This document shows, one piece after another, positions 1 to 4,917 of a DNA stretch of 6,531 bases. Origin of the DNA: Pseudomonadota bacterium. GTDB lineage: Bacteria; Pseudomonadota; Gammaproteobacteria; Burkholderiales; Burkholderiaceae_C. Position 1 is the stretch's first letter, and every line of letters starts with the position of its first letter. The stretch lies in the NCBI GenBank assembly GCA_023438115.1, contig JAEZEB010000163.1, positions 1-6,531 of the forward strand, read 5' to 3'. The notes below the pieces were generated by a model. That model was not told the DNA's origin. It did not search any database and saw nothing but the letters and a program-made list of their open reading frames with translations. The position numbers and the translations under genes were made by a program.

Positions 1-2
1 CC

Positions 3-68
3 CCGGGTCCTGCCGCCGACGCGGCAGCCGACGACGGCGCCGGCCTCACGGGCGGCGCCACGACTTGA
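3..68 (+). CDS. Probable 3' end of an upstream gene (partial)
   Basis: An open frame enters from the left edge and stops at TGA 66-68. It would encode a 21-residue Ala/Asp/Gly-rich tail (reading ...DAAADDGAGLTGG... near the end). Its codons have mostly G or C in third position and G in first position, the pattern expected of real coding sequence in this genome. The stop lies just before the Shine-Dalgarno of the next gene, 13 nt before that ATG, a spacing typical of operon neighbours. No domain can be recognised in so short a piece, and another frame is also open here, so the call is tentative. Confidence 0.35.
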   Translation, partial: PGPAADAAADDGAGLTGGATT

Positions 69-73
69 AGGAG
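68..73 (+). promoter_or_regulatory. Shine-Dalgarno deciding the Usp-like gene start
   Basis: AAGGAG lies 8 nt before ATG 82. A GTG in the same frame at 73 overlaps this motif and so cannot use it. This favours ATG 82 as the true start. Confidence 0.75.
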
Positions 74-81
74 TGCAATGC

Positions 82-1005
82 ATGGCCGATCTTGCGACTT
101 CCAGCCTCCGGGCGGGTCCCTTTCCCCTGAAGCGGATCCTGGTCCTCAGCGACCTCACCGACGCCGCCGCCAACGCGGCCTGGCGCGCCGCCCTGCTGGC
201 GCAGGAGCACGGCGCGTGGCTGCGCATCGTGCACGTGCGCGGCTTGGGCGAGGATGCCGCGACGGCGCAGCGGCGCCTGGACGCACTGGCCTGGCAGCTG
301 CAGGAGCACCTGCGCATCGCGGTGCTCGCGCAGTCGGTGCGCGGCGGCCTGCGGCGCGAGCTCGCGCTGGCCGCGACCGACATGGACCTGGTCGTCACGC
401 GCGCGGCGCCGGGACGCTGGGCGCGCGACTGGCTCGCGGGCACCCATCCCGAACGCATCGCGCAGCTGTGCGGCCGCCCCACGCTGGTGGTGCGCAAGGC
501 CGCCGCGGTGCCCTACCAGCGCGTGATCGCGGGCGTGCGCCACGGTCCGCATGCGGCCGCGTGCATCGCCGCCGCCACCGGCATGGCTGGCGGACCGCAC
601 GCCGAACTGCTGGCGGAACTCGGTGCCGACAGCCAGCTGCTGCCGCGGGACGATCCCGGCTTCGAGAGCCGCGCGGGGCACGTGGAAGCCCGCATCCACG
701 AACTCGCGCAGGCCACGCCCGGCGCGCGCATGAAGGAAGCGCCGTGCGTGGTGTTCACGCGCTCGGTCGACGTGCTGCTGGAAAAGGAGCAGGCGCTCTT
801 CCCTGACCTGGTGGTGGTGCCCCGCACGGCGGGCCGCCTGCCGCCCTGGTTCACGCCTTCGCTTTCGCGCCGGCTGCTGGTGCGCACGATGGCCGACACG
901 CTGATCCTGCCGGGGGCTTCCGATGCTGCGTCCGCGCCCACGCAGCATCCGGGCGAGCTGTCGCCGGTGCTGGGCGCGCACGGCGCGAAGGTGTGGCCCT
1001 CGTGA
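82..1005 (+). CDS. Universal stress protein family, tandem-domain, degenerate
   Basis: A 307-residue cytoplasmic protein built like a tandem UspA protein (usual single-domain length about 140-150). The first domain begins at about residue 14 with a beta strand (KRILVLSDLTDAA), continues through IVHVRG, and reaches a DMDLVVTRA strand and a closing PTLVVRKA strand near residue 140. The second half starts at PYQRVIAGV and ends with PDLVVVPR and DTLILPG strands, repeating the same fold with weaker similarity. The ATP-binding signature of the family (G-x2-G-x9-G-S/T) is eroded: the first domain has GRWARDWLAGTH, with the second glycine replaced by alanine, so ATP binding is doubtful. Usp proteins generally act in stress survival by unclear mechanisms. 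The stop codon overlaps the start of the small membrane-protein gene, so the two are probably translated together. Family membership is fairly sure; the precise role is not known. Confidence 0.8.
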   Translation: MADLATSSLRAGPFPLKRILVLSDLTDAAANAAWRAALLAQEHGAWLRIVHVRGLGEDAATAQRRLDALAWQLQEHLRIAVLAQSVRGGLRRELALAATDMDLVVTRAAPGRWARDWLAGTHPERIAQLCGRPTLVVRKAAAVPYQRVIAGVRHGPHAAACIAAATGMAGGPHAELLAELGADSQLLPRDDPGFESRAGHVEARIHELAQATPGARMKEAPCVVFTRSVDVLLEKEQALFPDLVVVPRTAGRLPPWFTPSLSRRLLVRTMADTLILPGASDAASAPTQHPGELSPVLGAHGAKVWPS

Positions 1006-1166
1006 CGCAACCGGAACTCAGCCTCCTCCTGGGCCTGCTGGGTGCGACCTGTGCGCTGGCGGCGGGCCTGGGCTGGCGCAACGAAGACAGCCGCCGCGAC
1101 GTGGCATTGATGCTGGGCATCGGCTGCGTGATGGGCGTGGCATCGGCTCTGCTGCAGGTCTTTTAG
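1002..1166 (+). CDS. Small two-helix membrane protein, 54 residues
   Basis: A short gene starting with GTG 1002, whose GTGA overlaps the TGA stop of the Usp-like gene, and ending at TAG 1164-1166. The product has an N-terminal hydrophobic helix (about residues 5-24, LSLLLGLLGATCALAAGLG), a polar loop (WRNEDSRRD, about 25-33) and a second hydrophobic helix (about 35-53, VALMLGIGCVMGVASALL). Both helices are rich in Gly and Ala, which favours tight helix packing. It should sit in the inner membrane as a hairpin. The overlap implies translational coupling and a shared role with the Usp-like protein. Codon use matches its neighbours. I do not recognise a family. The GTG start and short length make it easy for gene finders to miss. 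Confidence 0.65.
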   Translation: MTQPELSLLLGLLGATCALAAGLGWRNEDSRRDVALMLGIGCVMGVASALLQVF

Positions 1167-1195
1167 GCGGCCTGCTTCGATGAAGTGCACCGGCC

Positions 1196-1203
1196 TATAC
1201 ACT
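1196..1203 (+). promoter_or_regulatory. Probable -10 element of the GAF gene (leaderless type)
   Basis: TATACACT contains TACACT (1198-1203), placed 7 nt before ATG 1211. No Shine-Dalgarno lies between it and the start, so transcription would begin at or next to the start codon. No convincing -35 box is seen; TTCGAT at 1176-1181 is a weak candidate. Confidence 0.45.
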
Positions 1204-1210
1204 GGGCCCG

Positions 1211-1921
1211 ATGATCCCTGCCGACATCTCGCCTCTCGAAACGCGGCAGTTCCACCTGCTCATCCGCAGGAGCGGCGCCCACCCGGACGCTTTCAAGCTG
1301 CGCAAGTTCCGGTATCTCAGCGGGAAAGGCTACAAGGTCCGCGTGGTGGGCCGCGGCGCGGCGACCGTGTACGACACGGAAGATGCGACCTCCTGGATGG
1401 GACATTTCGCGCAGGACGTGGAGAAGGGCCTCTTCGGCACGGACGTGGGCGGCGCCGAACTCGATGCACCCCTGGCGGCCGCGCTGGCCGAGGTGGAGAA
1501 GGCGCTCGCCCAGCGGGGCCTCGCGGGCGCGCTTGCCGTGCTGAACCAGCGCGTGCCGCATCGCTTCACCGCGCTCTACCGCCGCGTCGGGCAGGCGCTC
1601 CACAACCTCGCCACCGCCGACAAGTACCTCCACCTGGATGCGCTGGACCTGCGCGTCGTGCCACTGAAGGACAGCTATTGCCAGTTCGTGCTGCGCGACG
1701 GGCTCTTCGTCACGCAGGAGTCCGGTGACGACACGCGCCTGCAGGGGCATCCGTACAGCGGCATCGTCGGCTCCTACGTGGGCGTGCCCGTGCGCGACCG
1801 CGCCGGCGCCGTGGCGGGCACGCTGTGCCACTTCGACCTCGCCAGCCACGAGGTGCCCGACGACGAGTACCTGCTGCTCGATCGCGCGGCGCGGCTGATG
1901 ACCGCGTTCCTCGCGCCCTAG
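1211..1921 (+). CDS. GAF-domain protein, 236 residues
   Basis: The C-terminal part, about residues 105-230, has the pattern of a GAF sensor domain. It shows a helix with RFTALYRRVGQALHNLATADKY, then LRVVPLKDSYCQFVLRDG, a DDTRLQGHP segment, SYVGVPVRD and the typical GTLCHFDL strand, ending with a helix. GAF domains bind small ligands or cofactors or mediate dimerisation; the ligand here cannot be read from sequence. The first 90 or so residues (RYLSGKGYKVRVVGRGAA, then DATSWMGHFAQDVEKGLFG) form a separate small module I cannot name. There is no output domain (no kinase, GGDEF or HTH) and no membrane segment, so it is a stand-alone cytoplasmic sensor or adaptor. It starts 44 nt after the preceding gene, with a promoter-like box and no Shine-Dalgarno. 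It ends only 7 bp from the convergent VOC gene. Confidence 0.8.
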   Translation: MIPADISPLETRQFHLLIRRSGAHPDAFKLRKFRYLSGKGYKVRVVGRGAATVYDTEDATSWMGHFAQDVEKGLFGTDVGGAELDAPLAAALAEVEKALAQRGLAGALAVLNQRVPHRFTALYRRVGQALHNLATADKYLHLDALDLRVVPLKDSYCQFVLRDGLFVTQESGDDTRLQGHPYSGIVGSYVGVPVRDRAGAVAGTLCHFDLASHEVPDDEYLLLDRAARLMTAFLAP

Positions 1922-1926
1922 GCGCG
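1912..1926. terminator. Short hairpin between convergent genes
   Basis: CGCGCC and GGCGCG form a perfect 6-bp stem around the 3-nt loop CTA, spanning the GAF stop codon in the gap between two convergent genes. It has no T-run on either side, so intrinsic termination is uncertain. In a GC-rich genome such a stem can also arise by chance. Confidence 0.25.
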
Positions 1927-1928
1927 CG

Positions 1929-2360
1929 CTAGAAGTTGATGCGCACGGAGGGTGCGCTGCGCTGCGCCTCGCCGTGGTACACGGCCTCGATGTTGTTGCC
2001 GTCCGGATCGAGCACGAAGGCGGCGTAGTAGCCCGGGTGGTAGTTCCTGCGCTCGCCCGGCGCGCCGTTGTCGCGGCCGCCGTGCGCCAGCGCCGCGCGG
2101 TGGAAGGCCTGCACCATCGCCTGGTCGCGGGCCTGGAAGGCGAGGTGGTGGCGCCCCGTCAGCACGCCCTGCGCGGCCGGACTGTCGGCCGAGGAGACGA
2201 AGAGTTCGTCGGCCCAGAAGTAGCCTTCGCCCGTGCCGCCCATCGGGACGCCCAGCGCCTCGAAGACGGCGGCATAGAAGCGCTGCGAGGCGGCCACGTC
2301 GCGCACGACGAGCTGGACGTGGTCGATCAGGCGGCCGCGGTGGAGCTCCTGGGTTTCCAT
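1929..2360 (-). CDS. VOC-family (glyoxalase/bleomycin-resistance fold) protein
   Basis: A 143-residue protein, normal length for a single VOC protein with two beta-alpha-beta-beta-beta modules. Module one opens with LIDHVQLVVRDVAASQRFYAA, a classic VOC start; module two has GRHHLAFQARD and ends with FVLDPDGNNIEAVYH, the classic VOC finish. The likely metal ligands of the family are present as His14, His71 or His72, and Glu125. VOC enzymes perform metal-dependent isomerase, dioxygenase or thiol-transfer reactions, or simply bind toxic compounds; the substrate is not evident. ATG 2360 was chosen because AGAGGA lies 7 nt upstream; the longer open frame overlaps the anti-sigma gene. It is the third member of the apparent sigma/anti-sigma operon, which suggests a role in detoxifying a stress product. 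This role is inference. Confidence 0.88.
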   Translation of the reverse strand: METQELHRGRLIDHVQLVVRDVAASQRFYAAVFEALGVPMGGTGEGYFWADELFVSSADSPAAQGVLTGRHHLAFQARDQAMVQAFHRAALAHGGRDNGAPGERRNYHPGYYAAFVLDPDGNNIEAVYHGEAQRSAPSVRINF

Positions 2361-2409
2361 GTTCGCATCCTCTCGGAATGGGGTGCGCGCAGTATCGCGC
2401 GATGCGAAC
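2361..2409 (-). promoter_or_regulatory. Inverted repeat in the anti-sigma/VOC gap
   Basis: GTTCGCATC (2361-2369) and GATGCGAAC (2401-2409) are perfect 9-bp reverse complements separated by 31 nt. On the minus-strand transcript the first arm starts 3 nt after the anti-sigma stop codon. The second arm touches the VOC ATG and covers the end of its Shine-Dalgarno. The 31-nt loop holds two more short palindromes, at 2384-2391 and at 2394-2403 (the latter reaching into the arm). It could be an RNA hairpin limiting VOC translation, or a protein-binding operator. The sequence match is certain; the function is inferred. Confidence 0.5.
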
Positions 2410-2412
2410 GGT

Positions 2413-2988
2413 TCAGCGCAGCATGTCGCGCGTGCTGGTGACCAGCACGCAGGTGCAGCCGGTCTCGCTGAAGACGCGCTGGTCGCTGGCGCCCTGGGCG
2501 CCGAAGTTGTAGTCGCCGGGCAGCAGCTTGTTGTCGTCGATCCAGAGTTCGCCGTCGAGGAGGTGCAGTTCCTCCACGCCGGCGTGCGTGTGCGGTGGAT
2601 AGGACGCACCGGGGGCGAGGCGCACCAGCATGCTCACGCGGTGGTTCTCTTCATCGTTGGCCAGCAGCTTGCATTCGATGCCCGGCGCCACCTGCTCCCA
2701 TGCGGGCTCGACCCAGCTCTCGTCGGGCGCGGGAAGAACCGGTTGGCCGCCCGTCTCCTGCGCGATGCGCTGTGCGAGGCGCGCCTGCAGCGGCGCCGTC
2801 GGCCGCAGCACGTCGGTGGGCCAGTCCGCGAAGGTGTCGACCACCGCACGCAAGGCATGCAGTTCCGCCTGGCAATGCGCGCAGCCGGCAAGGTGCGCCT
2901 CCACCGCGGCCACCTCGCGCGCAGGCAGGGCCTGCAGCGCATGGGCGCACACCAGGTCGTCCCACTCGGGCGCGTGCGGCGTGCTCAT
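2413..2988 (-). CDS. ChrR-type anti-sigma factor (zinc finger plus cupin)
   Basis: A 191-residue cytoplasmic anti-sigma factor, about the usual ChrR length. The N-terminal zinc-binding anti-sigma domain (about 1-75) has the H-x3-C-x2-C signature at His32, Cys36, Cys39; the fourth ligand may be His5 or Cys14. The C-terminal cupin (about 95-185) has G127-x5-His133-x-His135-x3-Glu139-x6-Gly146. In Rhodobacter sphaeroides ChrR a fourth cupin ligand, a histidine about 30 residues after the glutamate, completes the zinc site; here that position appears to be Asp169 or Gln170 (GASDQRVF). The known role is to hold the partner sigma factor inactive until a stress such as singlet oxygen releases it. 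ATG 2988 overlaps the sigma stop codon as ATGA and has GGAAGGGAG 6 nt upstream. The signal sensed here is unknown. Confidence 0.88.
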   Translation of the reverse strand: MSTPHAPEWDDLVCAHALQALPAREVAAVEAHLAGCAHCQAELHALRAVVDTFADWPTDVLRPTAPLQARLAQRIAQETGGQPVLPAPDESWVEPAWEQVAPGIECKLLANDEENHRVSMLVRLAPGASYPPHTHAGVEELHLLDGELWIDDNKLLPGDYNFGAQGASDQRVFSETGCTCVLVTSTRDMLR

Positions 2989-3632
2989 CGCGGGCTCCCT
3001 TCCGCGGCCATGGCGCGCCGCAATTTCTGCAGGCCGGACCGGATGCGCGTCTTCACGGTACCCAGCGGCTGGTCGAGCCGCACGGCCGTTTCGGCGTGCG
3101 TGAGCCCCGAGAAGAACGAGGATTCGATGGCTTGGCGCTCGCCCGGCTCCAGGCCGTCCAGCGCGTGGACGAGCATGCGGCGCTGCTCGCCACGTTGCAC
3201 GAGGTCGGGCGCCTCGGCCGTGTCTTCCGCCAGGGGTGCCCCGCCGGCGGGATCCGCGCGCTTGCGGCGCTGCTCGAAGCGCAGCCGGTCGATGGCGCGC
3301 GAGCGGCCCTGGTTCATGATCCATCCGAGGACCGTGCCATTGGCCGGATCGTAGGCGGCGGCGCGCCGCCAGACGTCGTGGAAGACGTCCAGGGTCACTT
3401 CCTCGGCCGTTTCGCGGCTTCCGGTGATGCGCATGGTCAGCGTGAAGACGAGGCGGTTGGCGCGGGCATACAAGGCATGCAGCGCAAGCTGGTCGCCGTC
3501 CGCGGCCGCGCGGACGAGCCGCACCCAGTCCGCCTCGGCCACGAGCGACTTCGAACGGTCGGGATAGAGGACGTCACCGAGGGTGGAAACCGCGGCCCCT
3601 GGGCGCCTCTCTTCTCTTGCATGCTGCGCCAC
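2985..3632 (-). CDS. ECF RNA polymerase sigma factor (RpoE/ChrR-associated type)
   Basis: A 215-residue group IV (ECF) sigma factor that directs RNA polymerase to stress promoters. Region 2 spans about residues 53-120, including the -10-recognising segment ETAEEVTLDVFHDVWRRA and the following WIMNQGRSRAIDRLR. A variable acidic linker follows (about 121-148). Region 4 spans about 152-206, with the DNA-binding helix-turn-helix SGLTHAETAVRLDQPLGTV followed by KTRIRSGLQKLRRAM. It overlaps the cupin anti-sigma gene by 4 nt, the standard pairing, so the two are made together and probably interact. The GTG start at 3632 has no Shine-Dalgarno but sits 7 nt after a -10-like box. An internal GTG at codon 31 is an alternative and would leave a more typical N-terminus. 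Target genes cannot be read here; autoregulation is common in the family. Confidence 0.9.
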   Translation of the reverse strand: MAQHAREERRPGAAVSTLGDVLYPDRSKSLVAEADWVRLVRAAADGDQLALHALYARANRLVFTLTMRITGSRETAEEVTLDVFHDVWRRAAAYDPANGTVLGWIMNQGRSRAIDRLRFEQRRKRADPAGGAPLAEDTAEAPDLVQRGEQRRMLVHALDGLEPGERQAIESSFFSGLTHAETAVRLDQPLGTVKTRIRSGLQKLRRAMAAEGSPR

Positions 3633-3639
3633 GGCCGGG

Positions 3640-3669
3640 ATTTTGCAGCGGCCGCCGGGCCTTCCGCAA
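3640..3669 (-). promoter_or_regulatory. Possible promoter of the sigma factor operon
   Basis: On the minus strand, TTGCGG (3669-3664) and CAAAAT (3645-3640) are separated by 18 nt, and the GTG start follows 7 nt later. The AT-rich box stands out in a very GC-rich region. It resembles a weak housekeeping promoter that would give a leaderless mRNA. I see no TGATCC-type -35 motif as described for R. sphaeroides RpoE, so autoregulation is not supported by sequence. Confidence 0.35.
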
Positions 3670-3692
3670 GACGGCGCGCGCCGGGGAATCCC

Positions 3693-3974
3693 TCAGGCGG
3701 GGCGGCGGTCATCCGGGTCTTCCGGCCGCGCGGGCTGTCCGAAGCCTTCCAGTCCGGACTCCGCCTCGCGCTCTTGCAGGAGGAGGTCCACCGTGCGCAG
3801 CAGCAGCTGGGGCGGCAGTTCGTCGCCGCGCGCCATGTAGCGCCGCAGCAGCAGGCTGCTCATGCCCAGCCTGCGCGCCAGGCGCTCCTCGCCTCCCACC
3901 AGCTCGCAGGCGGCACGCAGCAACCGGGCCGACGTATCGCCGGAAGGAGGAGGTCTGGATCGGTCGGACGGCAT
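3693..3974 (-). CDS. Small helix-turn-helix protein, 93 residues
   Basis: The central part (about residues 15-67) reads as a compact helical DNA-binding domain: ARLLRAACELVGGEERLA, then RRLGMSSLLLRRYMARG, then ELPPQLLLRTVDLLLQ. The arrangement of a GGEERLARRLGMS helix-turn, a recognition-like helix and an LPP turn resembles Cro/CI- or YdaS-like HTH folds. The N-terminus (PSDRSRPPPSGD) and C-terminus (PARPEDPDDRRPA) are polar and probably disordered. ATG 3974 is preceded by GGAG at 5 nt. It ends 60 bp upstream of the sigma gene on the same strand, so it may be co-transcribed with it. It is divergent from the EmrE-like gene 132 bp away. It could be a regulator of either neighbour or of itself; no target is demonstrated. 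Confidence 0.62.
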   Translation of the reverse strand: MPSDRSRPPPSGDTSARLLRAACELVGGEERLARRLGMSSLLLRRYMARGDELPPQLLLRTVDLLLQEREAESGLEGFGQPARPEDPDDRRPA

Positions 3975-3984
3975 GGCGGCTCCG

Positions 3985-3999
3985 CACCGGAAGCCGGTG
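3985..3999. promoter_or_regulatory. Dyad-symmetric site upstream of the HTH gene
   Basis: CACCGG-AAG-CCGGTG is a perfect 6-bp dyad with a 3-bp centre, 10 bp upstream of the HTH start codon and in the divergent region shared with the EmrE-like gene. It could be an operator for the HTH protein. A chance GC-rich palindrome is a fair alternative. Confidence 0.25.
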
Positions 4000-4093
4000 T
4001 GTCCATCCAAACGACAACGCGGCGCGCCTGGATTGCCCGGAGATGCAACGACATGTTCGGCGGGCCGCGGCGCGGCGCCAGCGCCCGCTGGCC

Positions 4094-4099
4094 TAGAGT
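4094..4099 (+). promoter_or_regulatory. Probable -10 element of the EmrE-like gene
   Basis: TAGAGT lies 7 nt before ATG 4107, and the 7 nt between (GCGGGGC) hold no good Shine-Dalgarno at a useful distance. This suggests transcription starting at or near the start codon. No -35 box is recognisable in the GC-rich upstream sequence. Confidence 0.4.
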
Positions 4100-4106
4100 G
4101 CGGGGC

Positions 4107-4442
4107 ATGCCGCACGCCTACCTCTACCTCGCCGTCGCCATCCTCGCGGAGGTGGCCGCCACCAGCTTCCTCAAGGCTTCGGCCGGCTTCACGAAATGGC
4201 TGCCGAGCCTGGTGACCGTCGTGGGCTACTGCGTGTCCTTCTACTTCCTGTCCCTCACGCTGGCCTTCATCCCGACGGGGATCGCGTACGCGATCTGGTC
4301 GGGCATCGGCATCGTGCTCATCTCGCTGCTCGGGTGGATCTTCTTCGGCCAGACGCTCGACGCCGCGGCGATCGCGGGCATGGGGCTGATCGTCGCCGGC
4401 GTGGTGGTGATCAACCTCTTCTCGAAGTCGGCAGCGCACTAG
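4107..4442 (+). CDS. EmrE-like small multidrug resistance transporter
   Basis: A 111-residue inner-membrane protein, the normal size for the SMR family (about 105-115), closely resembling E. coli EmrE throughout. Four membrane helices lie at about residues 4-22, 32-50, 57-77 and 86-105. Key residues are present: the proton/drug-coupling Glu15 (EmrE Glu14) in AILAEVAATSFLK, Tyr61 and Trp64 in the signature PTGIAYAIWSGIGIV, and Gly91/Gly98 in the dimer-forming GMGLIVAGV helix. Such proteins work as antiparallel dimers exchanging protons for lipophilic cations such as quaternary ammonium compounds. The export-type sequence favours a multidrug pump over the guanidinium exporter subtype, though this was judged by eye. 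The gene stands alone with no second SMR subunit next to it. Its last 32 bp overlap the convergent AbiTii gene. Confidence 0.92.
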   Translation: MPHAYLYLAVAILAEVAATSFLKASAGFTKWLPSLVTVVGYCVSFYFLSLTLAFIPTGIAYAIWSGIGIVLISLLGWIFFGQTLDAAAIAGMGLIVAGVVVINLFSKSAAH

Positions 4443-4908
4443 CGCGGCGCAGCGCGTCTTCGTGCATGGCCTGGCCATACGCTCGGATGGCGTCGAGCAT
4501 GCCGTGCAGGCTGGCGGGCGGGATGGTTTCCCAGGCACGCAGGATCCGCAGCCCGGGCTGCGATGGCATGCCGCGCAGGTAGAGCGCATGCGCCTGCGGA
4601 TCGATGGCGCGGTCGATGGGCACTTCGATCTCCTGGAGTTGGACGATGCCTTCGCGCACGGGCGTCCGGCCGCCATCCGCGAGATGCGCCGTCGGCAAGG
4701 GGATGCGTTCGACCCTTCCCTCGGCATCCGCGATGTCGGCCCAGGTTTCGCAGGGGATGCGCCGGTAGCGCGGAACGGGCGCCTCGCGCGGATAGCCGTG
4801 CAGTTCGCGGTCCACCCATTCGCATCCGTGCGCGAGCGGGAGGGCGGCGAAGCGGGTGCGCAGATCGCGCAGTTCGTGCACGAGGGCGGCGGCCGGTTGA
4901 AGAGGCAT
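4411..4908 (-). CDS. Stand-alone AbiTii-domain protein
   Basis: A 165-residue soluble protein matching the AbiTii domain (named after the Lactococcus AbiT abortive-infection system) as I remember it. The N-terminal helix (LVHELRDLRTRFAALPLAHG) leads to the hallmark CEWVDRELHGYP (residues 29-40, W-V-x2-E-L-x-G-Y), then VPRYRRI (P-x-Y-R). A later RIPLPTAHL, then VREGIVQLQEIE (R-E-G-I-x2-L), and near the end ILRAWETIPPASLHGMLDAIR, resemble the rest of the domain, so it seems to be the whole protein with no effector fused. The domain's biochemical role is not known to me. ATG 4908 has no Shine-Dalgarno; a TACCAT box lies 9 nt upstream. It lies 141 bp behind nirK and beyond the nirK terminator, so it is probably its own unit. 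No partner AbiTi-like gene is visible. Confidence 0.72.
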   Translation of the reverse strand: MPLQPAAALVHELRDLRTRFAALPLAHGCEWVDRELHGYPREAPVPRYRRIPCETWADIADAEGRVERIPLPTAHLADGGRTPVREGIVQLQEIEVPIDRAIDPQAHALYLRGMPSQPGLRILRAWETIPPASLHGMLDAIRAYGQAMHEDALRRASALPTSRRG

Positions 4909-4917
4909 GGTGGTTGC

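Noticed and set aside
10..27. Perfect CTGCCGC/GCGGCAG hairpin near the left edge
   Set aside because: No T-run follows, and it lies inside an open frame that seems to be the tail of an upstream gene; probably a by-product of GC-rich codons.
46..981. Long minus-strand open frame opposite the Usp-like gene (about 311 codons)
   Set aside because: Arg/Ala/His-rich translation with no domain, typical of antisense shadow frames in GC-rich DNA; the plus strand has a recognised family and a Shine-Dalgarno.
1155..1175. GCAGG/CCTGC inverted repeat around the small membrane-protein stop codon, as a terminator
   Set aside because: Only 5 bp with an 11-nt loop and the T-run sits within the loop, not after the stem.
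1163..1849. Minus-strand open frame opposite the GAF gene
   Set aside because: His/Arg/Ala-rich shadow; the GAF frame on the plus strand has clear domain motifs.
3975..4106. Possible guanidine-II (mini-ykkC) riboswitch upstream of the SMR gene, because two ACGA tetramers are present
   Set aside because: The ACGA motifs (near 4011 and 4048) are not closed by GC stems, and the gene appears to be transcribed from a -10 box right next to its ATG, leaving no leader for a riboswitch.
2595..4442. Very long plus-strand open frame (about 615 codons) ending in the EmrE-like sequence
   Set aside because: Only the last 111 codons resemble a protein; the rest is low-complexity Arg/Pro/Ala antisense to the anti-sigma, sigma and HTH genes. 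Not a fusion.
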